From Enterococcus haemoperoxidus ATCC BAA-382 (GTDB lineage: Bacteria; Bacillota; Bacilli; Lactobacillales; Enterococcaceae): a stretch of DNA of 64,000 nt. The stretch is from assembly GCF_000407165.1 (NCBI RefSeq), contig NZ_KE136479.1, positions 693,464-757,463 of the forward strand. The letters are read 5' to 3'. Below, in pieces: positions 44,232 to 54,300 of this stretch. The notes under the pieces were generated by a model. That model was given only the letters and a program-made list of their open reading frames with translations, ran no database searches and was not told the DNA's origin. Numbering within the stretch: the first letter of the stretch is position 1; every line of letters begins with the position of its first letter. The position numbers and the translations under genes are program-made.

Positions 44232-45608
44232 ATGGGAAAAACACTATTTGATAAACTTTGGGAACAACATGTGGTATCAGGCGTTGCAGGAGAACCACAA
44301 CTACTATATGTCAATCTTCATCTGATCCACGAGGTCACTTCACCACAAGCCTTTGAAGGACTAAGAGAAGCAGGCCGAAATGTTCGCCGACCAGATAGAA
44401 CCTTTGGGACAATGGATCATAACGTTCCCACACAAGATATCTTTAATATCACGGACTTGGTGGCAAAAAAACAAATCGAAGCCCTACAGAAAAATTGTGA
44501 AGAATTCGGTGTAACGCTGTGTGATAACGGCAGTGATCGTCAAGGAATCGTGCATATGGTGGGACCCGAAACAGGCTTGACACAACCAGGAAAAATCATC
44601 GTTTGTGGAGATTCTCATACAGCAACTCACGGCGCATTTGGCGCCTTGGCTTTTGGTATCGGAACAAGTGAAGTGGAACATGTCTTTGCCACACAATGTA
44701 TTTGGCAAAATAAACCAAAATCAATGGGAGTTAAAATCACTGGAAAACTTGCAAAAGGTGTATATGCCAAAGATATTATTCTCGCTTTGATTGCAAAATA
44801 TGGGGTTGATTTTGGTGTTGGACATGCGGTTGAATTTTACGGAGAAACGATTGAAAATCTTACGATGGAAGAACGCATGACCATCTGTAACATGGCCATC
44901 GAAGGCGGTGCGAAAATGGGAATGATGGCGCCTGATGAAAAAACTTTTGAATATGTGCGTGGTAGAGAATATGCACCGAAAGATATGGATGCTGCAATTG
45001 CTGATTGGAAAAAACTACCCAGCGACCCAGATGCAACCTATGATGTGAATCTAGAATTAAACGCAGATGAATTAGTTCCCTTCATTACATGGGGCACGAA
45101 TCCAGAAATGGGCATCCCAATCACCGGAACATTCCCAGAAATCAAAGATATGAACGACGAGCGTGCCTATAACTATATGGATCTAAAACCAGGACAACGC
45201 CCATCAGATATCGAAATCGGCTACGTCTTTATCGGCTCATGTACGAACGGTCGACTATCGGATTTGGAAGAAGCGGCTCGTATCGTAAAAGGTAAAAAAG
45301 TCAAAGAAGGCATTACGGCAATCGTCGTACCTGGCTCAAGACCAGTAAGAAAAGCAGCAGAGAAAATCGGTTTGGATAAAATCTTCACCGAAGCAGGCTT
45401 TGAATGGCGTGAACCCGGCTGCTCCATGTGTCTAGGCATGAACCCAGATCAAGTACCAGCGGGGGTTCACTGTGCTTCAACCTCTAACCGAAACTTTGAA
45501 GGACGCCAAGGCAAAGGGGCAAGAACCCATCTTTGTAGCCCAGCGATGGCAGCAACAGCCGCAATTGAAGGTACATTTAAAGACATTAGAGAGGAGCTTG
45601 GTGCATAA
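44232..45608 (+). CDS. leuC: 3-isopropylmalate dehydratase large subunit
   Basis: A 458-residue aconitase-family protein. ATG 44232 preferred to TTG 44223 because GAGGTG lies 8 bases before it and the family starts [27 protein letters not shown] and the Cys positions in [10 protein letters not shown] and [11 protein letters not shown] hold the 4Fe-4S cluster. With LeuD it isomerises 2- to 3-isopropylmalate. Its stop shares a base with the leuD start. Confidence 0.97.
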   Translation: MGKTLFDKLWEQHVVSGVAGEPQLLYVNLHLIHEVTSPQAFEGLREAGRNVRRPDRTFGTMDHNVPTQDIFNITDLVAKKQIEALQKNCEEFGVTLCDNGSDRQGIVHMVGPETGLTQPGKIIVCGDSHTATHGAFGALAFGIGTSEVEHVFATQCIWQNKPKSMGVKITGKLAKGVYAKDIILALIAKYGVDFGVGHAVEFYGETIENLTMEERMTICNMAIEGGAKMGMMAPDEKTFEYVRGREYAPKDMDAAIADWKKLPSDPDATYDVNLELNADELVPFITWGTNPEMGIPITGTFPEIKDMNDERAYNYMDLKPGQRPSDIEIGYVFIGSCTNGRLSDLEEAARIVKGKKVKEGITAIVVPGSRPVRKAAEKIGLDKIFTEAGFEWREPGCSMCLGMNPDQVPAGVHCASTSNRNFEGRQGKGARTHLCSPAMAATAAIEGTFKDIREELGA

Positions 45609-46195
45609 TGGAGGCATTTACACAACATACAGGAACCATGGTTCCACTAATGAACGACAATATCGATACCGATCAAATCATTCCAAAATCATTTCTAAAA
45701 CGAATCGAAAAAACAGGTTTTGGCGAGTTTTTATTTGATGAATGGCGTTACTTGCCAGACCGTACACCAAATCCAGAATTTACCTTGAATAAACCGCAAT
45801 ATAAAGAGGCGACGATTTTGATTTCTGGTGATAACTTTGGTTCAGGCTCATCAAGAGAGCATGCGGCCTGGGCGTTGGATGATTACGGGTTTAGAGCAGT
45901 TATTGCAGGAAGTTTTAGTGATATTTTTTATATGAATGCCACAAAAAATGGTTTATTGCCGATTGTCTTGAAACATGATGAGTTGGATGCATTGGCAGGA
46001 CTTGGAGCAGATGAAATGATCACAATCGATTTACCTAAGCAACAAGTTATCACACCAAATGGGCACTACTCGTTTGAGATTGACAGCACTTGGAAGCATA
46101 AGTTGGTGAATGGGTTGGATGATATTGCCATCAGTTTGACCCACGATGCGGAGATTGCGGCTTATGAAGCGAAGATTCCAGCTTATTGGCAGTAA
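45608..46195 (+). CDS. leuD: 3-isopropylmalate dehydratase small subunit
   Basis: A 195-residue swivelling-domain subunit that completes the LeuCD enzyme. [16 protein letters not shown] near the start and [17 protein letters not shown] are the family motifs. It begins at the last base of leuC (TAATGG) behind GAGGAG. A strong terminator follows at 46246, so it closes the leu operon; no ilv genes are in the window. Confidence 0.97.
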   Translation: MEAFTQHTGTMVPLMNDNIDTDQIIPKSFLKRIEKTGFGEFLFDEWRYLPDRTPNPEFTLNKPQYKEATILISGDNFGSGSSREHAAWALDDYGFRAVIAGSFSDIFYMNATKNGLLPIVLKHDELDALAGLGADEMITIDLPKQQVITPNGHYSFEIDSTWKHKLVNGLDDIAISLTHDAEIAAYEAKIPAYWQ

Positions 46196-46245
46196 AAAAT
46201 AGTAAGCGTGAGGTTGGGACAGAAGGGATAGCTTATGCGGATTCT

Positions 46246-46292
46246 AAGTGTCTGGGATATGACTCGCGAAGTTATGACTCAGACACTTTTTT
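46246..46292 (+). terminator. Rho-independent terminator of the leu operon
   Basis: AAGTGTCTG (46246-46254) pairs with CAGACACTT (46280-46288), with inner ATGAC/GTTAT pairing, followed by six T. Confidence 0.88.
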
Positions 46293-46319
46293 CATTACGT
46301 CGTGAGGAGAGTGAAATCA

Positions 46320-47066
46320 ATGGAATGGGATGCGAAAAAATATAATACGACACATGATTTTGTTTTTAAATACGGAGCTGGGTTGTTGGAATTATTGCCG
46401 AAAGAGTCAAAAAAAGTGTTGGATATTGGGTGTGGAACGGGAGCGTTGACGAGTCAAATTGCAGAACTTGGTCATGAAGTGACGGGAATCGATCAATCAC
46501 TAAATATGATCAATCAAGCAAAAGAAAGCTATTCTGATTTGAGTTTTTTACAGGAAGATATTTTAAATCCCTCGGATCAAATTGGACAGTATGATGTCGC
46601 TTTTTCGAACGCAGTTTTTCATTGGATTCCTGATCAAGAGTTGCTATTGAAGAATATCAGTGAGCATCTAAACGTGAATGGGCAGTTAATTTGTGAGTTT
46701 GGTGCAGTTGGGAATGTACAGTCGCTTAGAGAAGCTTTTGGACGTGAGTTAAATGCATTGGGTGTACCTTTTGAGGAGCCATTTTGTTTTACGTCTGCTG
46801 AAGACTATCGGATTTTGCTTGAAAAAAATCATTTTGAGGTTTTGGAGATTTTGGAATATGAACGGCCAACGCTGCTTAAGGGTGGTAAGGATGGTTTGCG
46901 ACAGTGGATGGAACAATTTTATTCTGTTGAATTAGGGGAATTGTCTGAAGATCAGAAAGAGGAGGTTCTTGAGAATATGGAGCGAGATTTGAAGTCGTGG
47001 TTATGGAAAAAGGATCATTGGGAAGCTGATTATCGAAGGTTGAGAATCAAAGCTTATAAAAAATAG
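46320..47066 (+). CDS. Class I SAM-dependent methyltransferase
   Basis: A 248-residue cytoplasmic enzyme. ATG 46320 is taken because GAGGAG lies about 9 bases before it; the upstream GTG lies in that site. Motif I VLDIGCGTGALT binds SAM; VTGIDQSLNMI, FLQEDIL and YDVAFSNAVFHWIPDQ are the later motifs. The overall pattern resembles the trans-aconitate methyltransferase group, but the substrate is not evident. Single gene between terminators. Confidence 0.88.
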   Translation: MEWDAKKYNTTHDFVFKYGAGLLELLPKESKKVLDIGCGTGALTSQIAELGHEVTGIDQSLNMINQAKESYSDLSFLQEDILNPSDQIGQYDVAFSNAVFHWIPDQELLLKNISEHLNVNGQLICEFGAVGNVQSLREAFGRELNALGVPFEEPFCFTSAEDYRILLEKNHFEVLEILEYERPTLLKGGKDGLRQWMEQFYSVELGELSEDQKEEVLENMERDLKSWLWKKDHWEADYRRLRIKAYKK

Positions 47067-47112
47067 GGAAAGTAGTATCTCGGTTGAATAAAAAAGGACA
47101 AATAAGACACCG

Positions 47113-47154
47113 ATAAAGCGTTTACATTTTTACGCTCTTGTGGTAAGATATAAT
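47113..47154 (+). promoter_or_regulatory. Promoter region with AAAGCGT-TACAT motif
   Basis: TTTACA at 47121-47126 and TAAGAT at 47144-47149 with a 17-base spacer; TATAAT overlaps just downstream. ATAAAGCGTTTACA (47113-47126) fits a catabolite-response element at 12 of 14 positions. A very similar block, AAAGCGTATACAT, lies before the small gene at 60413. Confidence 0.5.
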
Positions 47155-47180
47155 TAACAAAAACAAAGGAGTGTTTTTAA

Positions 47181-47699
47181 ATAAAAAAAATAAAAATGTT
47201 GTGTGTTGCTATTATGATGGTCTCTTATGGTACCTTGTCAGTAACGAATGTTTATGCAAATGAAGCAGAGCAAACTCAAAGGCTCTCTCAACAATTATCA
47301 AAAACTAATGCACAAGAAGTCGTCCAGTTAGCTCAAACATTAGGAATTAAAACAGATAGCGAAGAAATAATTATAACCGATAGTCAAATGGTTCGTTTAC
47401 TTGAAAAAAGTGGTGTTGATACTAGTCAAATAATGTTACCTAGAAGAGATGGTGTTACAAAAATCATATCACGAGGAAGAGGTTCGTGGGATGTATATAT
47501 TAGTGCTACATGGATTCAAAATTATTATTGGGTACTTGGAGCAGCGGCTGGTGTTATTGCAGCGATTGCACCGGGAATTGGTTGGGGCTTAGTCTATTCT
47601 ATAGTAGCTTCTGTTGCAGGTCTTGTTGGACAGAATAGCAAAAATGGTGTAATTGTTCGTGTAAGAAATTGGGAAATTTCTTCTATGTCTTATCAATAA
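47181..47699 (+). CDS. Secreted hydrophobic peptide precursor, possibly bacteriocin-like
   Basis: If started at ATG 47196 the protein is 167 residues, but the ribosome site AAAGGAG (47165-47171) is 24 bases before it. An in-frame ATA at 47181 has correct spacing (9 bases) and would add KKIK, giving a complete lysine-headed signal peptide; an AUA start is rare and is an inference. Signal peptide ends near VYA. The mature part has an acidic, Gln-rich segment (about 30-95), then GRGSWDVYISATW and a long Gly/Ala/Ile-rich stretch (WVLGAAAGVIAAIAPGIGWG...) like membrane-active peptides. A small membrane protein follows, as immunity genes often do. Family not recognised. Confidence 0.6.
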   Translation: MKKIKMLCVAIMMVSYGTLSVTNVYANEAEQTQRLSQQLSKTNAQEVVQLAQTLGIKTDSEEIIITDSQMVRLLEKSGVDTSQIMLPRRDGVTKIISRGRGSWDVYISATWIQNYYWVLGAAAGVIAAIAPGIGWGLVYSIVASVAGLVGQNSKNGVIVRVRNWEISSMSYQ

Positions 47700-47709
47700 A
47701 AAAGAAAGA

Positions 47710-47988
47710 ATGTGCTTGATGATGACGATGAATAAGCAAAAAAGGTTTGTGAGTACACTATTCGTTTTTGTCTTTTATGTAGGAGTAAATTATTTTTTAA
47801 TTCATGGGAATATCGAAAATAATTATTTGACAAGTTTGTTATTGGTTCTTGTAAATAGCATTTTTATTATAATTTTAAGAATATTATTAAATGGACTGTT
47901 TAACGTTAGCAGAAATTTACTCATTTTTTCTATAATAATATTACTACTATTATTAGGAGTACCATTGTTGTTTGTTGTTTTGACTTAG
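47710..47988 (+). CDS. Small membrane protein, possible immunity partner
   Basis: A 92-residue protein with about three hydrophobic helices (FVSTLFVFVFYVGVNYFLI; LLLVLVNSIFIIIL; LLIFSIIILLLLLGV). It begins 10 bases after the secreted peptide gene, with several possible ATG starts (47710, 47719, 47722, 47728); AAAGAAAG is a weak ribosome site. The pairing with a secreted hydrophobic peptide suggests an immunity role, but nothing in the sequence proves it. Confidence 0.6.
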   Translation: MCLMMTMNKQKRFVSTLFVFVFYVGVNYFLIHGNIENNYLTSLLLVLVNSIFIIILRILLNGLFNVSRNLLIFSIIILLLLLGVPLLFVVLT

Positions 47989-48168
47989 TCATTTACGAAT
48001 AGAGTGTCTAGAATAAGAATAGAAGAGAAAGCAAGGGAATACCAATTTATGGTAATTCTTGCTTTTTCTTCTATTCAATTTTTTGCGAATTTAAAATGAA
48101 AGAATTGATAAATATGCTAGACTAGCTATGAGGAATAAAAAATAGCATGTTATTTTTAATAGTAAGTA

Positions 48169-48773
48169 GGAGCGGGTAAAAATTGCCGTTATTATTGGAG
48201 GTATCATGTTGCAAAAGCAAGCAAACGAGAAAAAAAATCGCTATGGCCCAATAGGATATCACAGTAATTGAAACAGCTACGACGAAAGATGGAGAACTGT
48301 ATACTGAAGTTAGCGCATTGTTTGATGAGAAAGAGGAGTTTCTAAATAAAGAGATCACACAGGTTACCATCAAAGAAGCAAAAGAGAATCTTTTAAAGAA
48401 GCAAACTGAAATCGAAACATTAAAACGTGAGTACAGTAAAAAAATAAATGCTAGCGTAGCAGAAGGCAATGTTCAACTCTTACAGAAAAAGATTGTTTTG
48501 GCAAGTAATAAATTAGAGATACAAACAGAGATAAATGATCTGTTCAGCTCAAAAGAATTAGCGATTAAAGGGCAAATCGTGTATACAAGCAATCGAAACG
48601 GAATGATCAATGTATATCCAGTACCAAGTCATTGGCAAATAGGTGCAGAAGTTGCCAATAATCCAGAAAAAGTGAGGACATTGGCTCAAGATATTATGGA
48701 CAATGTTCGAGTGGTAACAGTGGATGTAGGGAAGCCAAGAGATGTGTTATCTTTGATAAAGATACAGAAGTAA
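48169..48773 (+). pseudogene. Decayed membrane-anchored coiled-coil protein gene (short copy)
   Basis: The remains begin with a hydrophobic segment (KIAVIIGGIML), lose frame near 48260, and continue as DITVIETATTKDGELYTEV and a coiled-coil region (LLKKQTEIETLKREY, LQKKIVLASNKLEIQTE) into the conserved end NRNGMINVYPVPSHWQIG. Compared with the copy at 60960-62192 the middle, about 210 residues, is missing: AIKG is joined directly to QIVYTSNRN at a shared AAGGG. It is followed by a terminator like that of the other copy. Function of the intact family unknown. Confidence 0.75.
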
Positions 48774-48789
48774 CTCGATTTAACTTAAA

Positions 48790-48832
48790 AAACAGGTAGT
48801 TTAGAAAATAAAAAATTCTAAACTACCTGTTT
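48790..48832 (+). terminator. Strong terminator after the decayed gene
   Basis: AACAGGTAGTTTAGAA pairs perfectly with TTCTAAACTACCTGTT. The terminator after the second copy of this pseudogene (62208-62255) has the same design and partly the same sequence. Confidence 0.85.
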
Positions 48833-48933
48833 GTATATAGCTTTAATATTCTTATATTTGTTTATTATGCATATTTTATTTGGATAAGAAAAAATCCACA
48901 ATAAAATTTAGTATTATTCGTTTTTCATTAAAA

Positions 48934-48964
48934 AATATCTTGAAAGAATTAAGTTCAAGATATT
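48934..48964. repeat. 31-bp hairpin, left of the integrase (inverted relative to 50447-50477)
   Basis: AATATCTTGAA and TTCAAGATATT form a perfect 11-bp stem with loop AGAATTAAG. The element at 50447 has the same arms but the reverse-complement loop (CTTAATTCT), so the two copies face each other around the integrase. A T-rich tract follows. Confidence 0.7.
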
Positions 48965-49161
48965 TCTGTTTTTTTATTATATGTAATCAAAAGAGTGGAA
49001 TTGATCACTTATATAAGTATATTCTATTAATTTTATTTAGTCTAGTAGAAAAAACATTGTTTTTTATCATTTTTTTCTGTTTTTTTAAAAAAAATTGATA
49101 GAAATCCGTTTATTTATTGATTGATTTCGTTTTAGAAAAGAGATATTTATAGGTATAATTC

Positions 49162-49190
49162 GTTTTTTAGCCGTCAAAAAACCGTCAAAT
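49162..49190 (+). repeat. Integrase arm-type direct repeats, left
   Basis: TAGCCGTCAAAAAACCGTCA contains two copies of CCGTCAAA in front of the integrase gene. A further copy pair (AGCCGTCAAAAAA, GTCAAAT) lies at 50381-50407 behind it. Such repeats are typical arm-binding sites of tyrosine integrases. The rest of the gap 48833-49215 is AT-rich with no convincing gene. Confidence 0.6.
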
Positions 49191-49215
49191 TTAAAATGTC
49201 TAGGAGGAGAAAAGT

Positions 49216-50343
49216 ATGTCAAAAAGAGGAGAAAATATCTATAAGCGAAAAGATGGTCGCTGGGAAGGTCGTTATAGAAAAGGCCGGAATAAGGAAGGTA
49301 GAATTATCTATGGATATGTTTATGGAAAACAATATAATGAAGCAAAAGAAAAGTTATCAAAAAAAAATGCAGACTATTCTATATATGGAGAAACAGTTGT
49401 GCAAGAAGAAATGATGGTGGATGAATGGTTAAATTATTGGTTAAATATTTTAATGAAAAATAGAATCAAACCGTCTACCTATTCAAATTATAGAGGACGA
49501 ATTAGACGCCATCTTTCGCCATTTTTTAAAAATAAGCAATTATCTGAGCTAGAAACAGCTGATATAGACAGATTTATTTATTCATTGTATCTATCAGAAC
49601 TTTCGCCAAATACTATTCGCAGTATTATTAGTATGTTAAGAAGTGCTCTAAAAAAAGCCGTAAATGATAATAGAATTTCAAAAAATCCTTGCCAAGGGGT
49701 TCTTTTACCGGCACTCACAAAACCAAAAATAAAAAGCTTAGACAGAAAGCAACAAAAAAAATTGGAACAGATTGCTTTATATAAAAAAGAGTGTTCGGCA
49801 GAAATCATTGCGTTGTATACGGGAATGAGGATTGGAGAAATCAGTGGATTAAAATGGGAAGATATCGATTTTAAACACAATAAAATTTTTGTGAAAAGAA
49901 CCATTTCCAGAATCCCTTCAGTGACAGAACCACACAAAACAGAGATTATTATCGGAAAACCAAAGTCAATTAATGGAGAACGTGCCATACCAATATCTAA
50001 AAATTTAAAAAGATATTTATTGGAAAAAAAGCAAAGAAGTACCAGTATATTTGTCATTTCCTGCAAAAATAGTTTTACAGAACCACGTATTATTAACTAT
50101 CGTTTTAAAAAAATAATAGACGAATCGAAAATAGGACCGGTTCATTTTCACGCGCTTCGTCATACTTTCGCAACGAGATGTGTTGAATCAGGAATTGATA
50201 TTGCGACATTGAGTAAAATCTTAGGACATGCATCTACCAAAATGACACTCGACATCTATACAGATTCATTGTGGGAAACGAGACGTTCGGCAATGATGGT
50301 GATTGATAGACAGCTTAATTATGATGAAAAGATCCACATATAA
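49216..50343 (+). CDS. int: Tyrosine recombinase (phage/ICE-type integrase)
   Basis: A 375-residue integrase. N-terminal AP2-like arm-binding domain (GENIYKRKDGRWEGRY, residues 5-50), core-binding SAM-like domain (about 70-165), catalytic domain with Arg in ALYTGMRIGEISGLKWEDID, HALRHTFATR (His-x-x-Arg), LGHAS (His) and the Tyr nucleophile in TLDIYT. AGGAGG precedes the ATG. No phage or conjugation genes accompany it, so it is an orphan, either a remnant or a tool for local DNA rearrangement. Flanked by arm-type repeats and by the inverted 31-bp hairpin pair. Confidence 0.92.
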   Translation: MSKRGENIYKRKDGRWEGRYRKGRNKEGRIIYGYVYGKQYNEAKEKLSKKNADYSIYGETVVQEEMMVDEWLNYWLNILMKNRIKPSTYSNYRGRIRRHLSPFFKNKQLSELETADIDRFIYSLYLSELSPNTIRSIISMLRSALKKAVNDNRISKNPCQGVLLPALTKPKIKSLDRKQQKKLEQIALYKKECSAEIIALYTGMRIGEISGLKWEDIDFKHNKIFVKRTISRIPSVTEPHKTEIIIGKPKSINGERAIPISKNLKRYLLEKKQRSTSIFVISCKNSFTEPRIINYRFKKIIDESKIGPVHFHALRHTFATRCVESGIDIATLSKILGHASTKMTLDIYTDSLWETRRSAMMVIDRQLNYDEKIHI

Positions 50344-50380
50344 TGGAAGAAAGACATTCAGCACAACGCTGAGTGTCTAT

Positions 50381-50407
50381 TTTTTAGCCGTCAAAAAAAT
50401 AGTCAAA
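50381..50407 (+). repeat. Integrase arm-type direct repeats, right
   Basis: TTTAGCCGTCAAAAAAATAG followed by TCAAATC repeats the motif found at 49162-49190, with the second half slightly changed. It lies 40 bases after the integrase gene. Confidence 0.55.
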
Positions 50408-50446
50408 TCTTACCAAGAAATGAGGGATAATCGGATGGATTGAAAG

Positions 50447-50477
50447 AATATCTTGAACTTAATTCTTTCAGGATATT
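50447..50477. repeat. 31-bp hairpin, right of the integrase (inverted copy)
   Basis: AATATCTTGAA and TTCAGGATATT with loop CTTAATTCT. Its reverse complement equals the 48934-48964 element with one mismatch. It lies about 135 bases before the cluster C regulator. Confidence 0.7.
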
Positions 50478-50612
50478 TATTATTGTGTTTTTTAAAATTA
50501 GCGTGATGAGTATAAATTTCAGATCAAAACGTCTTCAATAGTATTTTGCTTTTGAAGGCACACTAAGAAAAGTATTTAGTTCTGGATATAAATTTAGTAG
50601 GAGGTACCTGCG

Positions 50613-51341
50613 ATGTACACTATCGGTATTTTTCGAGATTCGTCTCAACCTGTATTGGATTATACCAAAGAATTGGTGAGCTTAGGTCATGAGATTGCAA
50701 TTTTACAAGTAGGAGATGTAGGTTCTGAACTAGCAAGTATAGATGCATTTATTATTGAAGAATCCACTGTAAGTGAGCTTTCTACTATTTGCAAAAATGT
50801 TCTGGAATTAAGAACGAGATTAAATAAATTGATCTGGGTGTTGCTAATTGAAAATGATGAAGAAACAAAAACAAAAAAGAAAATTTACCTACAACTAGGT
50901 GCAGATGGTGTCTCTGTTTATGAAGATGAGTTTGTCTTACAATTTTCAAATATCTTAAAACGTATTGAGAATAAGGAAGAACCCAATGTTTTACAGATGA
51001 TGCCAACGACAGGCCCGTTATTAGAACTACTTCCAGAAAATCTCAGTGTTTTAAAAGAAGGAAAAGTCGAAATCAGTCTAACAAAATTGGAATTTAAAGT
51101 CTTGGAACTACTGTTTGATAAGCACGATAAAGCATTGAGCTATGAAGAAATCTATCAACATATTTGGGGAAACGAAAGTGCTGAGAAAAAAGAGTATCGA
51201 GTGAGTAATATCATATTCCATTTAAGAGGAAAATTAGAAGAAGACCCCACCACGCCGAAATTTATCAAAACAGTTCGAACAATCGGGTACAAATTAGCAC
51301 TGAATCCACAAGTAACCAATGTTGGGATGAATAAAGCTTGA
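50613..51341 (+). CDS. OmpR-type winged-helix regulator with degenerate receiver
   Basis: A 242-residue paralogue of the regulators at 12559 and 24529 (all begin MYT-G). Receiver-like part 1-120 with IDAFIIEEST, where Glu49 stands in place of the phospho-acceptor Asp and could mimic the phosphorylated state. Winged helix about 150-232 (LTKLEFKVLELL, YRVSNIIFHLRGKLE, FIKTVRTIGYKL). AGGAGG precedes the ATG. It stands in front of cluster C, 54 bases before the giant WxL gene, unlike the other two that close their clusters. Control of cluster C is inferred. Confidence 0.88.
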   Translation: MYTIGIFRDSSQPVLDYTKELVSLGHEIAILQVGDVGSELASIDAFIIEESTVSELSTICKNVLELRTRLNKLIWVLLIENDEETKTKKKIYLQLGADGVSVYEDEFVLQFSNILKRIENKEEPNVLQMMPTTGPLLELLPENLSVLKEGKVEISLTKLEFKVLELLFDKHDKALSYEEIYQHIWGNESAEKKEYRVSNIIFHLRGKLEEDPTTPKFIKTVRTIGYKLALNPQVTNVGMNKA

Positions 51342-51395
51342 AGGAGGTGAAGAAACTGGGAACATTCTTTTTAAACTAATGGGGCAGGAGGGAAA

Positions 51396-54300
51396 ATGAA
51401 TGAAATGATTAAAAAAAGAAAATTTCAATTAGTTGGAATGAGCATAGCCATTCTTTCGATCCTTATTTTAGCTATGTTTTCACAGCTGCATTCTTCTGCA
51501 AATAAAATTTTTGCCAAATCACCGATTTCGTTGACAGCTGTTGAAGATGAACGTTATGCAAATGAAGTATTTCATATAAAAATTTCTGACACAAGATCTG
51601 AAAATGAGCTGAAGAAACCGGATGAGAGTGATTCGTCAACTGATTTGGGTGAGTCAAAAAAAGATTGGCAAGTTCGTCTTCCAGAAGGAATAGAATTTAA
51701 TGAAGCACAAGAAAGAGCCATGCTTTTACAAGAAGACCCAAAAGCAGTGTTTCCTGTTTTTAATTGGAATGAAGAAACACGGATGTTGACGATCACAGTG
51801 AATAGTACTCAATCTTCCCTGAAATTAGCATTATTAGCAGAAAAAAGTGGCGATTATTCACTGACCTTGACTGATGAAGCAAGTAGTGTTGGTCAAGAAG
51901 AGTTAAAATTTGTCGTCAAAGAATCAAAAGAGGGTACAAAAAATAGTCAAGCTCCTGACAGTTTAAATCTCGCTCAACCAAGGGCATTAAGCACTCGAGC
52001 TACTGGAACAGCAGAAGTGACAGATTGGCAAAGTTTTGTTGAGGCGATCGCAGATAACACAGTGAATACTATTTCATTACAAAATGATATTACACTATCG
52101 GGCACGTTGAATAACTATAAGGATTTATTTAGTGTTAGTTCGGTTGATCTAGCCAGTGCGCAAAATGTTTATTTATATATTAATAAAAATGCGACTGCAC
52201 GCTCACTGACGATTGATGGAAATGGTCATAACTTTAACTTTGGCAACTTAGCCATCGGTTTTCTAGACCAATCAAGCTATGTATCAGGAAGTTCCGGTAC
52301 TACTTTTGGCTATTGGGATTTAAAATTTCAAAACATCAATATGAGTTCTTCAAACTATTCTGGCCCATTTTATATTTCATCTTATACGGCAACTGAAAGT
52401 CCAACGAATGGGTTAACGGGAACGAATCGAAGCAATGCGAATATTTCTTATGATCTTACTTCAGCTACCAATACGAGAAATGTGACAGACTTTTTAGGTT
52501 ACACGATTGGTCTAAATGACCCATGGGTAACGAATGTAGAATTGTTAAATGATATTTACACAACTGCACCAACCTATTCATCTAGTTATTTTATTTACAG
52601 TCCGTATTTACGTTACTCGCAAAATGTGACCACAGCAACATCGATTGGAATTGCTTCTGGTGGTGAGTCTCACATGTATTTCCAACTACAAGGAAATGCG
52701 CGGACCGTCAAAGTAAATGGAAACAACTACACACTGGACTTTGGTTCGCTCTGTTTTACTTTCCAAGCTTATAATAACTACGGTTCAAAAGCCTGGGATA
52801 TCCAATTTAGTAATATGACGGTTTATCACGGTAACTATTGGGGCGCGATGATTTTTAACAATGGTGCCAATGGTGGAAAAATGACAATGGATAATTATAC
52901 TGGGTATGGAACACAGTTTTTAGAATCGCAACAAACCAATTTAACGCTGAAAAACAAAGTCCATTTAGAACAACAACGTACATGGACTTCTGTAAGAAAA
53001 GACGGAACAACGATTCGTACGTGGAATGTGAATAATTACCAACAAGGAAGTTTAGCGATTTCCACAGCCGTTGTAGAAGATAATGCGGATGTTTATATTT
53101 CTTCACTTGGTTCGAACGTACTTTATATCCCATCAGGCAGTTTTGCTATCGGTAAAAATGTCAAACTAAAACTGGAACGTGGTGATCAAACAACTGCAGC
53201 CGAGTATTACAATACCAACTTAAACATTTCAGGTGGGTCATTATCCGTAGGGGAAGGTTCCACGGTAGATATCTTAAACCATCATTCGACATATGGTGGT
53301 GCGGTTTACCTAGGATCAGCTTCATCTGAGTTAAACATTGGGAAAGATTCGACGGTAAATATCCAAACAGATGCTTATTCTGGAACGGGTAACAATAATA
53401 TAAACTTTAATCCAATCTATATGAATGGCGGTTCGATCAACGTTTCAGGGAATTTAAATGTCAAGGGTGTAAACATGGGGGCCAGCACAACGGATCTATT
53501 CTATGTTGCAAATAACTCAACCTTTATCGTTCAACCGAATGCTTCGTTTGATATTCAAAGCGATAGCACATCGATCACGCAATATTTATTGCGAATGGGT
53601 GGAGCGTCATCAACTTTTAAATTCTCAGATGCTAAACGCGTGAATCTTCAAAAAAATAGCGCATTAACTAGCGGTACATCTACCAATAATGGGTTGATTT
53701 GGTCTCAAGGAAACTTAGATATGTCGGTTCAAAATGTCTTCCAATGGTCACTGAATAATGTTGCTGGCGGAGCTGATGGCGATAGTGATTATACGTATGA
53801 GTACAATCCGATGAGTAATATGCGATTAGCCTATGGAAGTAGCTTTAATCCTACGATCACAGCATCTAATGCGATGACAAATGAAACGTTAACTAGATTT
53901 AACGCGAATTTTACAACGAGAGGACAACAACGGGTTCTCTTTACTCGAGTACCAGATCCAAATATTGCGATTCATAGCATTGCAACCGATAATCGTGGCA
54001 ATAACAGTTCGATAACGGTATCTGGCTATGCGATTCCAAATGCCTATATCCGTATTTGGGATGTACCAGTCAATAACTCGATCACGGCAGCTTTTGATCC
54101 ATCAACCGACAACATAAAATCGCCCGTAGAAGATATGTCTACACCAGCTGAATATCGTGCGAATTTTACAACGAAATCAGATGCGGCAGGGAATTGGTCC
54201 ATAACCGTACCAGCAGGGCATTATTTTACCGCTGGAAGTGTCATCCATGCCTACGGATTTGCGAATTTAAAAGCCGAAGAAGTAACACAAACAGTCTTAG

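Noticed and set aside
48880-49098. A 72-residue protein before the integrase
   Set aside because: The frame runs through the hairpin and T-rich tract, has no ribosome site and a low-complexity Phe/Ile/Lys composition.
49196-49414. A 72-residue frame overlapping the integrase start
   Set aside because: It lies in another frame of the integrase, which has the better start and full domains.
49216-50343. A complete prophage or ICE
   Set aside because: Only the integrase and its arm-type repeats are present; no excisionase, replication, structural or conjugation genes surround it.
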